From NCBI RefSeq assembly GCF_029914245.1, contig NZ_JARYZI010000013.1:43747-107746 (forward strand): a DNA stretch of 64,000 nt, in the 5' to 3' direction. The DNA comes from Fusibacter bizertensis. Its GTDB lineage: Bacteria > Bacillota > Clostridia > Peptostreptococcales > Acidaminobacteraceae. This document shows, one piece after another, positions 16,181-25,021 of the stretch. Positions within the stretch are counted from its first letter, which is position 1; each line of letters begins with the position of its first letter. The position numbers were made by a program, and so were the translations under genes. The notes under the pieces are model-generated. The model worked only from the letters and a program-made list of their open reading frames with translations. It made no database searches and had not been told where the DNA came from.

Positions 16181-17095
16181 ATGACGAAACGACAATTAAG
16201 GATCCTTGCTATGATCGTAATCATGGCCTCATTACTTGCTCTAACTGCATGTGGAATTGACACGACCTATCCAGGTGATCTTAACGTGATTGAAGCCACT
16301 GCAGCGATTGATGCTTTAAACGCTAATCCAAAGGTGATTGTTATTGATGCTAGGGGTGAAGAGGCTTACAACAACGGGCATTTAGAAGGTGCTATCTGTT
16401 TGTCGCCGTTAGCTTTAGTGGCAGAATCACCTATACCCATGACTTTGATTGATAAAACTGGCTTTGAATCAATTATGTCTGCAAATGGAATTGCCAATGA
16501 CAGCATCGTGTATATCTACGATGACAATGGTGGTGTAAATGCAGGTCGAATCTGGTGGACAATGAAAGTGTATGGTCACGACCAAGTAATGTTGATAAAT
16601 GGTGGTGCATCTGAACTTGTAAAAGCAAAGGGTAAGCTCACTGCAGATGCTACAAAACTAAGTGAAACTTCATATAATGCAAGTGAAGCAAACACAAATA
16701 TGATTGCAACTTTTGATGAAGTTTCAACGTTTGCTGAAACACCAGTTGAAGGGGTTAAACTTCTGGATGTTAGATCTGCAGCAGAATATGCTGAAGGTTA
16801 TATTCCAGGAGCAATTTTGTATCCACATACTAAAAATTTGTATAAAGATGGTACTTTTATGTCGAGTAGAGACTTGGGTCTTTTTTATAAAGACGCAGGG
16901 TTTGAAAAGTCAGATACCATAATTGTATATTGCAAGTCGTCTTTTAGAGCAACACAGACAGTGGCTTTACTTCAAGAGGCCGGTTATACCAACTTAAAGG
17001 TATATGATGGCGCTTGGATTGAATGGTCAAGTAAGGTTGATGTAAGTAATATGCAAGAAGATACTGCACCCGTAGGGGAATCAGACGGATCCTGA
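16181..17095 (+). CDS. Two-domain rhodanese lipoprotein (SseA-like)
   Basis: 304-aa secreted lipoprotein (lipobox LLALTAC, Cys about residue 24) with two rhodanese domains. Domain 1 (about 35-150) has VIVIDARGEEAYNNGHLEGA but where the catalytic Cys should be it reads VYIYDDNGGVNAGR, so it is inactive. Domain 2 (about 175-290) has LLDVRSAAEYAEGYIPGA and the active loop YCKSSFRATQT with the persulfide Cys. This is the arrangement of thiosulfate/mercaptopyruvate sulfurtransferases, here on the outside of the membrane. It is followed 25 bases later by a four-domain relative in the same operon. Confidence 0.88.
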   Translation: MTKRQLRILAMIVIMASLLALTACGIDTTYPGDLNVIEATAAIDALNANPKVIVIDARGEEAYNNGHLEGAICLSPLALVAESPIPMTLIDKTGFESIMSANGIANDSIVYIYDDNGGVNAGRIWWTMKVYGHDQVMLINGGASELVKAKGKLTADATKLSETSYNASEANTNMIATFDEVSTFAETPVEGVKLLDVRSAAEYAEGYIPGAILYPHTKNLYKDGTFMSSRDLGLFYKDAGFEKSDTIIVYCKSSFRATQTVALLQEAGYTNLKVYDGAWIEWSSKVDVSNMQEDTAPVGESDGS

Positions 17096-17120
17096 TGGAA
17101 TCTTGATGGAGGATGAAGAG

Positions 17121-18881
17121 ATGAATAAAAAATGGTTAACAATTCTATTGGCTTTAGTACTTGTTTTTTCCATGTCAGCATGTGGTAATACTGATGAACC
17201 AGTTTCAATGACAGTTGAAACAACTCAAAGTACAACAGAAGCTGGTATGAGTTTTGACATGTCTAAACTTGTGACAACATATTTCGAGAACATGCCTGAG
17301 CATATCTATAAAATTGATCAAAAGGAGTTCATAGAAAAAGTCAATGCGGATGAAGCAATGACGATTATTGACATTAGAAGTGCAGAAGACTATGGAAAAG
17401 GTCATGTAAAAGGTGCGGTTAACATGCCTTGGGGACCAGCCATAGCAGAGGGGCTTTCAAGTATTCCCGCAGATAAACCTGTATTTGTTTATTGCTACAC
17501 AGGACAAACTGCTGGACAAGCAGTTACAACACTTAATATTGCAGGATTTGATGCAAGAAGTGTCAACTTAGGTTGGAATTTAGGTATTTCAAAAGTTGAT
17601 GGCGTAGAATCAGTAACAGTTACTGATGTAGCAACGCTAAAAGCAGGAGCAACTGTAATTGATCCTGAAATTCAAACTGCTATGACAGATTACTATACTG
17701 GTCTTGCTGGTGTTGCAGATAGTAAATACAAAAATTATAAAGTTTCAGAAGCTGAACTTAAAGCGATGGTAGATGCTAAAGATGATTCTATCTATGTTTT
17801 ATCAGTGAGAAAAGCGGATGATTATAAAAAAGGTCATATCGAAGGCGCAAGCAATATTCCTTTTGGGAAAACAATGTCTGCAGAATTTACGACATTACCA
17901 ATGGACAAAACAATCGTAGTTTATTGCTATACAGGACAAACTGCAGGTCAAGCGACTGCTGCTTTAAGATTAATGGGCTATGAAGCTGTATCACTTAACG
18001 GTGGTATGGGAACTGGTTCAAATTCACCTTCAGGATGGGCAAACAATGGTTTCCCACTTGTTTCTGAAGTAACATCTACTTTGGAAAAACTTTATGCTGA
18101 GATGCCAGATCATATCTATAAAATAGGCGAAAAAGATTTTATTGATATGGTAAAAGCAGGTGATGCGATGACGATTATAGACATCCGTTCAGCTGATGAT
18201 TATGGAAAAGGTCATGTAAAGGGTGCTGTAAATTTGCCTTGGGGGCCAGCAATTGCTGAAAACTTAGCAAGTATTCCAGCTGACAAACCTGTTTTTATCT
18301 ACTGCTATACTGGGCAAACTGCTGGTCAAGCAGTGGTTACGCTTAATTTAGCAGGCTTAAATGCACGAAGTGTAAATCTTGGATGGAACTTAGGCATTTC
18401 AAAAGTTGAAGGTGTTGCAGATGTAACTGTGACAGATGCGGTTTCATTCGAAGGCGCTGGCCTAGAGATTTCGCCAGCAATTCAAGATGCTGTGACAGCC
18501 TATTATGCTGGACTTGCAACAATTGAAGATGCACGTTTTAAAAACTATAAAGTATCTGAAGATGATTTAAAGGCAATGGTAGATGCTAAAGACGATTCAA
18601 TCTATATTCTTTCTGTTAGAAAAGCAGAAGATTTTGCTTTAGGACATATTGAGGGCGCTTCAAATGTTCCTTTTGGGAAATCGATGATTGATGGTTTTAA
18701 AACAACGCTCCCTATGGATAAGAAAATTGTGGTTTACTGTTATACTGGTCAAACTGCGGGTCAAGTTGACGCTATTCTTAGATTAATGGGCTATGATGCT
18801 GTATCATTAAACGGTGGTATGGGTACTGCTTCAAACGCACCTATGGGTTGGGCTAATAAAGGTTTCCCAGTCGTTCAATAA
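17121..18881 (+). CDS. Four-domain rhodanese lipoprotein
   Basis: 586 aa from the ATG at 17121 (GGAGG at 17108-17112; an upstream frame start at 17103 lacks an SD). Lipobox SMSAC near residue 20. Four rhodanese domains follow, each with a complete active loop CYTGQTAGQ. Domains 1 and 3 are near-copies (TIIDIRSAxDYGKGHVKGAV) and 2 and 4 are near-copies (YxLSVRKAxDxxxGHIEGAS), so a two-domain unit of about 270 residues was duplicated in tandem. Four active cysteines on one extracellular protein suggest a sulfane-sulfur relay or store. It follows the two-domain rhodanese in one operon. Confidence 0.9.
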   Translation: MNKKWLTILLALVLVFSMSACGNTDEPVSMTVETTQSTTEAGMSFDMSKLVTTYFENMPEHIYKIDQKEFIEKVNADEAMTIIDIRSAEDYGKGHVKGAVNMPWGPAIAEGLSSIPADKPVFVYCYTGQTAGQAVTTLNIAGFDARSVNLGWNLGISKVDGVESVTVTDVATLKAGATVIDPEIQTAMTDYYTGLAGVADSKYKNYKVSEAELKAMVDAKDDSIYVLSVRKADDYKKGHIEGASNIPFGKTMSAEFTTLPMDKTIVVYCYTGQTAGQATAALRLMGYEAVSLNGGMGTGSNSPSGWANNGFPLVSEVTSTLEKLYAEMPDHIYKIGEKDFIDMVKAGDAMTIIDIRSADDYGKGHVKGAVNLPWGPAIAENLASIPADKPVFIYCYTGQTAGQAVVTLNLAGLNARSVNLGWNLGISKVEGVADVTVTDAVSFEGAGLEISPAIQDAVTAYYAGLATIEDARFKNYKVSEDDLKAMVDAKDDSIYILSVRKAEDFALGHIEGASNVPFGKSMIDGFKTTLPMDKKIVVYCYTGQTAGQVDAILRLMGYDAVSLNGGMGTASNAPMGWANKGFPVVQ

Positions 18882-18891
18882 TATAAAAATC

Positions 18892-18931
18892 AGGTGCCTT
18901 TCGTGATATAATCATGAGGGGCATCTTTTTT
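18892..18931 (+). terminator. Terminator of the rhodanese operon
   Basis: AGGTGCC (18892-18898) pairs with GGCATCT (18920-18926), with an inner TCGTGAT/ATCATGA stem, followed by six T. Confidence 0.88.
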
Positions 18932-19008
18932 AATTTTAACTATGATACAATAACCGTAAGAAATTTTAGAAATCATTCTGTAGTTTTGACAGTTTTGTGG
19001 AGGTTCTT

Positions 19009-20169
19009 ATGCCTAAAAAAATACCTTTTCATATTCCTTTTGAACATCCTCAGATATTGAGTCGAACACTAGAATGGATGAGTACTAAGTCAATTGATGA
19101 TGATGCGATTTTAAAAGATCTCAACGAAATTTACAGTGAGTTTCATTGCTCTGAGCGCGCCTATAAAACTTATTTTACACAGTCAGCGACACAGGCCCTT
19201 GAGATGATGGCACTTTCTTTAAACTTGAAAAATACTGATGAAATAATCATGCCCTCTTACACTTATGCTGCTACTGCTAATGCTTTTGCAAGAACAGGTG
19301 CTAAGGTAATTTTTGCTGATATCGAAAAAGAAACCTTGAATATTTCTAGTCGAACAGTGGCGCCTTTGATCACAAATCATACCAAGGCAATTATTCCTAT
19401 TCATTATGGCGGTTGCGCAGCAGATCTTCAAAGTATTAGTCGATTGATTGAGGGGCGCAATATCTTGTTATTAGAAGATGCAGCTCACGGAATTGGCTCG
19501 TTTTATAAAGGCAAGTCCCTTGGAATGGTGGGAGAGATGGGATGTGTGAGTTTTCATCACACCAAAAATATCCACGCAGCAGGAGCTGGAGGAGTTCTTT
19601 ATGTTAACCGAGACCAAGAAGAACACATTAATAATTGTGATATGATTTACTTTCAAGGTACAAATCGACTTGACTACATAAAGGGTGAGTGTTCCAAATA
19701 CTCTTGGCAGACATTAGGTGGAGAATATCAGATGTCTAACTATCAGGCCACTTACCTTTTGGAATCCCTCAAATATATTAGAAATGTAACTGATAAACGA
19801 AAAAAATTTTTTGAGCGTTATATGGAAGCTTTGCTCTTTCATAAAAATAAATGGGATGCACAAATGAGTTTGATTGAAATCATCGAAGATGCAAGCATAA
19901 ACGGACACATTTTCCCAGTAATAATGAAGACTTTGGAATCAAGAAAAAAACTTTTAACTTTATTTTATGAAAATAACATTGAAGCTGTTACACACTATGA
20001 ACCCCTACATCAGTCAATAGCGGGGAAAAAGTATGGCACAACGCGAACTACTATGAAAGGAACAGTTGATGTACATAGTGGACTTTTGCGTTTACCTCTA
20101 TATTATAGTATGTCAAACGAAGATCAAGATCGTGTTATAGATACACTAATTAAATTTTTTGAGTTTTAA
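19009..20169 (+). CDS. wecE: dTDP-4-amino-4,6-dideoxyhexose transaminase (WecE-like)
   Basis: 386 aa from the ATG at 19009 with GGAGG upstream. It is a DegT/DnrJ/EryC1 PLP enzyme close to WecE: DEIIMPSYTYAATANAFARTGAKVIFADI (about residues 78-106), LLEDAAHGIGS (about 158), the PLP-lysine loop FHHTKN (Lys about 187), and FQGTNRLDYIKGECSKYSW (about 220), which matches the WecE-specific segment. It would aminate the 4-keto sugar made by the product of the next gene, giving dTDP-4-amino-4,6-dideoxyhexose for a surface glycan. It is spaced 11 bases from rfbB. Confidence 0.88.
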   Translation: MPKKIPFHIPFEHPQILSRTLEWMSTKSIDDDAILKDLNEIYSEFHCSERAYKTYFTQSATQALEMMALSLNLKNTDEIIMPSYTYAATANAFARTGAKVIFADIEKETLNISSRTVAPLITNHTKAIIPIHYGGCAADLQSISRLIEGRNILLLEDAAHGIGSFYKGKSLGMVGEMGCVSFHHTKNIHAAGAGGVLYVNRDQEEHINNCDMIYFQGTNRLDYIKGECSKYSWQTLGGEYQMSNYQATYLLESLKYIRNVTDKRKKFFERYMEALLFHKNKWDAQMSLIEIIEDASINGHIFPVIMKTLESRKKLLTLFYENNIEAVTHYEPLHQSIAGKKYGTTRTTMKGTVDVHSGLLRLPLYYSMSNEDQDRVIDTLIKFFEF

Positions 20170-20180
20170 CTGGAGGCGTA

Positions 20181-21161
20181 ATGCAAGACTATAAAATATG
20201 TGTAACTGGTGGCGCTGGATTTATTGGAAGTCATTTTGTAAAGTTCTTAAGAAATAAACTTGGTAACGATGTAACAATAGTTGTCTATGATAAATTAACT
20301 TATGCAGCCGATCGACTCCGTCTATATGGAACTAATGCCACTATCATTGAAGGTGATGTCTGTAATGGAAGTCTTTTTTTAGAAACTCTTAAAAAGTATG
20401 AGATTACACATATCGTACATTTTGCTGCTGAGAGCCATGTTGATAGAAGTCTTAAGGATGATATGCCTTTCATCCAAACTAATATCTTGGGAACCGCTAA
20501 TGTAATTGAATGTGCCACACAAATTTGGATAAATACGCCCGAAGGTTTTAATGGAAAAAAATTAATCCATATCAGTACTGACGAGGTTTATGGTAGTATT
20601 AAAGTGGAAGAAGAGCCAGCCAATGAGCTAAGCGTCTTAAATCCTTCTAATCCATATTCTGCAACAAAAGCAGCTGCAGACCAACTTGTGATTGGTAAGA
20701 TGAGGTCAGATAGATTGCCATGTTTAATATTGAGAAGTAGTAACGTATTTGGTGGATTACAGCATACTGAAAAATTTATCCCCAAGACCATGTCGGCAAT
20801 AAAAGAAAACACCCCAATAATTGTATATGGAAAAGGCGAACAGATGCGCCGATGGCTTGATGTAGAGACTTATTCTCAAATCATATGGTATCTCTTAGAA
20901 AGTTCGGTTGTAGGTGAGATTTTTAATGTTCCTGGAAAAGAAGCATATTCAAATATAGATCTGGTAAAAAAAATGAAGCAGATTTATCAAGACTATAGTA
21001 AAAAAGAAGTCTCTGATATTCAATTTACCAAGGATCGAAAAAGTCATGACTTTTTTTATAATATTTCAGGTGAGAAATTAGAACGATGGTTGATGTCGGT
21101 TAATAAGAATGTCCAATATGGAAAAATGGAAGACTTCATATTGCGAGAAGTAAAAGGCTAA
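20181..21161 (+). CDS. rfbB: dTDP-glucose 4,6-dehydratase
   Basis: 326-aa short-chain dehydratase. The NAD-binding GGAGFIGSHFVKFL opens the protein (residues 9-22), followed by AAESHVDRS (about 82), HISTDEVYGS (about 128; Thr-Asp-Glu catalytic triplet) and YSATKAAADQLV (Tyr-x3-Lys, about 158-162), then RSSNVFGG. It converts dTDP-glucose to dTDP-4-keto-6-deoxyglucose, the substrate of the WecE-like enzyme before it. It ends in GGC-TAA supplied by palindromic element copy 4. Confidence 0.92.
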   Translation: MQDYKICVTGGAGFIGSHFVKFLRNKLGNDVTIVVYDKLTYAADRLRLYGTNATIIEGDVCNGSLFLETLKKYEITHIVHFAAESHVDRSLKDDMPFIQTNILGTANVIECATQIWINTPEGFNGKKLIHISTDEVYGSIKVEEEPANELSVLNPSNPYSATKAAADQLVIGKMRSDRLPCLILRSSNVFGGLQHTEKFIPKTMSAIKENTPIIVYGKGEQMRRWLDVETYSQIIWYLLESSVVGEIFNVPGKEAYSNIDLVKKMKQIYQDYSKKEVSDIQFTKDRKSHDFFYNISGEKLERWLMSVNKNVQYGKMEDFILREVKG

Positions 21162-21234
21162 AAGGTGTCAGGTCATAGTTAGCAAAATTCCATTATATGG
21201 TAGTTTCCCAATTATGACCTGACACCTTTTAGCC
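21157..21234. repeat. Palindromic element copy 4 (long-loop type)
   Basis: GGCTAAAAGGTGTCAGG on the left and CCTGACACCTTTTAGCC on the right, with a long centre containing CCATTATATGG. TAA at 21159-21161 is the rfbB stop. The inner arms no longer match fully (TTAGC versus CCCAATTATG). Confidence 0.9.
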
Positions 21235-21246
21235 ATGGAGTGATAA

Positions 21247-22128
21247 ATGGAATGGATTGAATCAAAAAAAATTGTATCAAGTACAAAAAACGACTTTTGG
21301 TTTGGCACTGACTTTAACATGAATTTATATAGAGGGTGCCATCATGGTTGTATTTACTGTGATAGCAGGAGTACTTGTTATCATTTAGAGGATTTTGATA
21401 CCGTAAGAGGAAAACGTGATGCACTACAAAAGCTAAACTTAGAACTGAAGGGAAAAAGACGTTCCGGAGTTATCGGAACAGGCGCTATGAGTGATCCTTA
21501 TAATGCCTGTGAAAAGCAATACAATCTCACAAGAGGTGCACTTGAGATCATCTCTAAACACGAGTTTGGTGTCGCAATAGCAACCAAAAGTGCATTAATT
21601 CAAAGAGACATCGATTTATTAACAGAGATTAGTACGAAAGCACCGGTCATTTGTAAGCTAACCGTAACGACAGCTGATGATACACTAAGTCGATTGATTG
21701 AACCTAATGTATCGCCCCCATCCGAACGATTTGAGGCCATAAGAAAATTGTCCGATGCAGGCATCTACACTGGGATCTTGATGATGCCTATATTACCTTT
21801 TATTAATGATACGGAGGAAAACGTCTTAGCAATCATCGAGCAAGCTATAAAAAGTGGCGCAAAATTTATATCACCAGCCTTTGGATTAACGCTTAGAGAA
21901 GGGAATCGTGAATATTTTTATGAAGCCTTAGAGAAAGATTTTCCTGGCATTAAATCAAAGTACGTAACTACTTTTGGAAATAACTATTCTTGTGGCAGCC
22001 CCAATGCCAAAAACTTGAAAGCATTATTTAGGATAGAATGTGAAAAACATGGATTAGCATATAAAATGGAAGACATTATTAAAGCATATAAATGGGAAAG
22101 ACCCAAAAATCAGTTATCAATGTTTTAG
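21247..22128 (+). CDS. SPL-family radical SAM protein
   Basis: 293-aa radical SAM enzyme of the spore-photoproduct-lyase-like (Rv2578c-type) family. The cluster motif is C-H-H-G-C-I-Y-C (residues about 31-38, CxxxCxxC). Further family marks are GTGAMSDPYNACEKQYNLTRGALEI (about 79-103) and TTADDTLSRLIEPNVSPPSERFEAIRKLSDAGI (about 142-174). True SplB is longer and has a distinct substrate Cys; this family's substrate is unknown. It stands alone between palindromic elements 4 and 5. Its TAG stop abuts element copy 5. Confidence 0.85.
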   Translation: MEWIESKKIVSSTKNDFWFGTDFNMNLYRGCHHGCIYCDSRSTCYHLEDFDTVRGKRDALQKLNLELKGKRRSGVIGTGAMSDPYNACEKQYNLTRGALEIISKHEFGVAIATKSALIQRDIDLLTEISTKAPVICKLTVTTADDTLSRLIEPNVSPPSERFEAIRKLSDAGIYTGILMMPILPFINDTEENVLAIIEQAIKSGAKFISPAFGLTLREGNREYFYEALEKDFPGIKSKYVTTFGNNYSCGSPNAKNLKALFRIECEKHGLAYKMEDIIKAYKWERPKNQLSMF

Positions 22129-22204
22129 CTAAAAGGTGTCAGGTCATAGTTATCTTTTTACCATTTTATGGGAAAAAGATAACTATGACCTGACACCTTT
22201 TAGC
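22128..22204. repeat. Palindromic element copy 5 (long-loop type)
   Basis: GCTAAAAGGTGTCAGG mirrors to CCTGACACCTTTTAGC. The centre is TTATCTTTTT ... AAAAAGATAA around CCATTTTATGG. The first base is the last base of the radical SAM gene's TAG stop. Confidence 0.92.
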
Positions 22205-22277
22205 CTTGGAACTTTTTTATTTTTATTACGTCTTAATATTATAAGTATTATTTCATGCTATTTAGAGAGGTGATTAA

Positions 22278-22925
22278 ATGAAATTTAATATGAAAAAAAA
22301 CGGAATAGCTTTAGTGCTAGCAGCATTAACAGTAACTGGTGCAAGCTTTGCTGGATTAGAATTCAAAGATATTAGTGGCATTTCACAAGAAAATGCTATT
22401 ATGACATTGCATGAAAAAGGAATTATAAATGGCACATCAAGCGAGTTGTTTATGCCAAAAAAATCATTAAAAGCATCAGAAGGTATTTTGATGATCGTCA
22501 ACACATTTGATCTAAACCTAGATACAATTAGGTTTATTAAAGAACCAAAAGCGACTGATTATTTTAAAAATGCCGATGATACGGCATGGTATGCACAAGG
22601 CTTTATTGCTGCAAGTGTCAACGGCGTGGAACTTGATGCAAACTTAGATCCAAATCAAGTTTGGACAAAAGAAGAATTTATTTATCATATCGTTAGCACG
22701 TATGAACAAAAGAACGATATGCCAATGATCAAAATTACACCTGTAGAAATCAAAGATGAAGCCGATATTACTGCAGATTACAGTGGGCTTTTGCAAAGAG
22801 CATTGTACTATGGTTTTATATCACTAGATGATATGGGAAACTTATCACCTAAAGCTGATATTTCAAGAGCTGAAGCAGCTGACATCATGTATAAAATTGT
22901 TGAAGTAATTGGTAAAAATCAGTAA
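22278..22925 (+). CDS. SLH-like surface protein
   Basis: 215-aa exported protein with a cleavable signal peptide (hydrophobic 8-24, ending ASFA). The mature protein holds S-layer-homology-type segments: LEFKDISGISQENAIMTLHEKGIINGTSSELFMPKKSLKASEGILMIV (about 27-75) and a weaker pair further on, ending SPKADISRAEAADIMYKIV. SLH domains attach proteins to cell-wall polysaccharide. With about three degenerate repeats and nothing else, it could be a small wall-anchored protein. GAGGTGA precedes the ATG. Confidence 0.75.
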   Translation: MKFNMKKNGIALVLAALTVTGASFAGLEFKDISGISQENAIMTLHEKGIINGTSSELFMPKKSLKASEGILMIVNTFDLNLDTIRFIKEPKATDYFKNADDTAWYAQGFIAASVNGVELDANLDPNQVWTKEEFIYHIVSTYEQKNDMPMIKITPVEIKDEADITADYSGLLQRALYYGFISLDDMGNLSPKADISRAEAADIMYKIVEVIGKNQ

Positions 22926-23021
22926 TTTCATTATAATAACATCTAATTAGGAATCAAAAATTTAGAAATAAAAAAATCTTAAATTGTAATAAAACTGAAG
23001 ATTTTGTTGAAAATTTCGCAG

Positions 23022-23064
23022 AAGTCACTTTAAATGATAACCATCATTTTAGAGTGACTTTTTT
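23022..23064 (+). terminator. Terminator after the SLH-like gene
   Basis: AAGTCACTTTAAATGAT (23022-23038) pairs with the complementary arm ending AGTGACTT (to 23060), followed by six T. Confidence 0.85.
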
Positions 23065-23168
23065 ATTAAGATTGCGATTTTCTAAATTAAATGTGAGATA
23101 AAAATGAATAGGTAGCAAAACTATTATTAATTTCAATGAAAAATAATTAATATAAACAAATGTGAGGG

Positions 23169-23225
23169 TTTGACACTTGACTTTGCGAGTGATAATCGTT
23201 ATCATTTAAGCGGATAATCGATTAT
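23169..23225 (+). promoter_or_regulatory. Fur-type promoter/operator of the DUF3793-flavodoxin operon
   Basis: TTGACA (23169-23174) and GATAAT (23191-23196) form a promoter with 16-base spacing. A palindrome TGATAATCGTTATCA (23190-23204), close to the Fur box, covers the -10, and a second palindrome ATAATCGATTAT follows at 23214-23225. Two adjacent operators suggest cooperative iron-dependent repression. Confidence 0.72.
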
Positions 23226-23253
23226 TAGTACATGCTTAAAAAGGAGAATTTTT

Positions 23254-23832
23254 TTGAATCTAGATCAGGTACTTGCATTTCACTGTGCACCAACCATTGG
23301 AGGTCTTAAACCTGCCAACCTAATTGCGCACCAAAAAATCGTGTCAAACAACAATATAATAGATACTGTGAATAGTTTAAATAGAAAAGGTGTATTTTTA
23401 GAAAAGTTATGGGAGTCTAAGTACAAAGAACTGACACTCATTTTTAATAAGGATCTGCTACTATCTAGCTTGGAATCGCCTGAAATTTGGGGTTATTTAT
23501 TAGTACAAGGTTATCCTATGTACAGTAACCTTGATGCGATAATATCTCATTTGAAAACGAGAATAAGTAAAAATGGTAGCTTTCCACATGAAGTAGGTCT
23601 ATTTCTAGGATACCCACTTGTAGATGTGCTAGGTTTTATTAAAAACAAGGGCAGAAATTGCAAAATTTGTGGCTATTGGAAGGTGTATGGAGATGAACAA
23701 GAAGCAAGGTGCTTGTTTGATTCATACAGTAAAGCAAGAGATGAGATGTGTGCTCAAGTACAAAATGGATTTAGTGTAGTTGATATTCTAAATGCGGAAA
23801 GCACACTTTATTTGGAGAGGAGAGTCATATGA
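23254..23832 (+). CDS. DUF3793 family protein
   Basis: 192 aa starting at TTG (23254), fixed by AAGGAG seven bases upstream. The start matches the family opening: AFHCAPTIGGLKPANLI (residues 8-24). The middle has FPHEVGLFLGYPLVDVLGFIKNKG and a pair CKICGYWKVYGD with nearby Cys, suggesting metal or heme binding. DUF3793 genes are commonly next to flavodoxin genes and under iron control in clostridia, as here. The function is unknown; a role in iron or heme handling is inference. The end overlaps the flavodoxin start by 4 bases. Confidence 0.85.
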   Translation: MNLDQVLAFHCAPTIGGLKPANLIAHQKIVSNNNIIDTVNSLNRKGVFLEKLWESKYKELTLIFNKDLLLSSLESPEIWGYLLVQGYPMYSNLDAIISHLKTRISKNGSFPHEVGLFLGYPLVDVLGFIKNKGRNCKICGYWKVYGDEQEARCLFDSYSKARDEMCAQVQNGFSVVDILNAESTLYLERRVI

Positions 23833-24257
23833 AAAATTACGCGGTAATATATTGGAGTGGTACGGGAAACACTGAAATTATGGCAAAATCAGTCTTTAAA
23901 GGTATAAAAGAGCTAAACAGTGAAGTAGAAATTTATAATGTCTCAGAAATTACTGTTGAAGATGCAAAAAAGTTTTCACACATTGCTTTTGGTTGCCCAT
24001 CTATGGGAGCTGAAGTCCTTGAAGAAACTGAATTTGATCCTTTTTTTACAAAGTTGGAAAGTAATCTGTCAGGGATTAAAGTTGCACTTTTTGGTTCATA
24101 TGGATGGGGAGATGGTGAGTGGATGCGTGATTGGGAAACTAGAACTGAGAATGCAGGTGCTCAACTCTTTGAGGAAGGTTTAATTTTAGGTGATAAGCCA
24201 ACTTCAGAAGGAGAAGATGAATGTTATCAGTTTGGGAAAAAATTTGCAGCATTCTAA
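23829..24257 (+). CDS. Flavodoxin
   Basis: 142-aa short-chain flavodoxin. The FMN phosphate loop is YWSGTGNTEIMAKSV (residues 6-20), the 50s loop includes FGCPSMGAEVLEE (about 56-68) and the 90s loop FGSYGWGDGEWMRDW (about 89-103). It replaces ferredoxin as electron carrier under iron limitation, consistent with the Fur-type operator. It overlaps the DUF3793 gene (ATGA) and has GGAGAGGAG upstream. Confidence 0.93.
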   Translation: MKNYAVIYWSGTGNTEIMAKSVFKGIKELNSEVEIYNVSEITVEDAKKFSHIAFGCPSMGAEVLEETEFDPFFTKLESNLSGIKVALFGSYGWGDGEWMRDWETRTENAGAQLFEEGLILGDKPTSEGEDECYQFGKKFAAF

Positions 24258-24348
24258 TCTTATTTTAATGAAAATCAAATTATCATTATAGAAAGCAGCT
24301 ATACAATGAAAGTAAGGTATAGATTTGTCAGACTGTAATGGAGGATTG

Positions 24349-24804
24349 ATGAAAGTAGTGAAGTCAAATAGAGGGCAACCGGCTGTATCATTTATCAGTT
24401 CTATTCTTACTATTGGATTTGGGATTTTATGGACAATGATGGTACATCGTTTCATAAGCATAGTAGGTGGATTTGGTCCCATGGGGATATTGTTTCCTTT
24501 AATTGGAGTGTTTTTTATAACAGTAGGGATCATACAAGCAACGCTCTTTATTAAATACATCACTAGACATGATTTTCATACAACGGATACTGATTATTTT
24601 GGTAGATCCGGATCAAATAGATTTGATTTTAATTTCACTGGAAAATTTGAAAATATTAGTCAAAAATACTGGGGGAATTCTAAATTTGATTCAAAAGTTG
24701 AATTAAAAGTTGAATCAAAACTTATAAGCTGTAAAAATTGCGGTGAATCTTTTGATATTATTTTTTCATATTGTCCTAAATGTGGTAAATGCAACGACAG
24801 TTAA
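24349..24804 (+). CDS. Membrane protein with C-terminal zinc ribbon
   Basis: 151 aa from the ATG at 24349 (GGAGG five bases before). Two transmembrane helices lie at about residues 15-37 and 45-68. A polar linker with repeats of SKVELKVESK follows, and the C-terminus has a zinc ribbon CKNCGESFDIIFSYCPKCGK (four Cys). The architecture suggests a small membrane-tethered metal-binding protein. No known family is recognised. Confidence 0.6.
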   Translation: MKVVKSNRGQPAVSFISSILTIGFGILWTMMVHRFISIVGGFGPMGILFPLIGVFFITVGIIQATLFIKYITRHDFHTTDTDYFGRSGSNRFDFNFTGKFENISQKYWGNSKFDSKVELKVESKLISCKNCGESFDIIFSYCPKCGKCNDS

Positions 24805-24830
24805 ACTTTATATTCATCCCTTTAATAAAG

Positions 24831-24906
24831 GGGCTATCTAAAATGGGTATTGTGCTTAATATTGATATGATATTGATATAATGCATCCAAGTTAGATAGC
24901 CCTTTT
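24831..24906 (+). terminator. Terminator downstream of the zinc-ribbon gene
   Basis: GGGCTATCTAA (24831-24841) pairs with TTAGATAGCCC (24892-24902), followed by TTTTT. The 50-base loop includes two direct copies of ATTGATAT. Confidence 0.8.
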
Positions 24907-25021
24907 TAATTGTTATTTTTAGTGAGGATTAATCTATAAAACAAAACAATCATCACTATAGAAATTTTATTTTGGATATTACTTTATGATTGTATTATGA
25001 TATGCGAAGATAGAATTTTCC

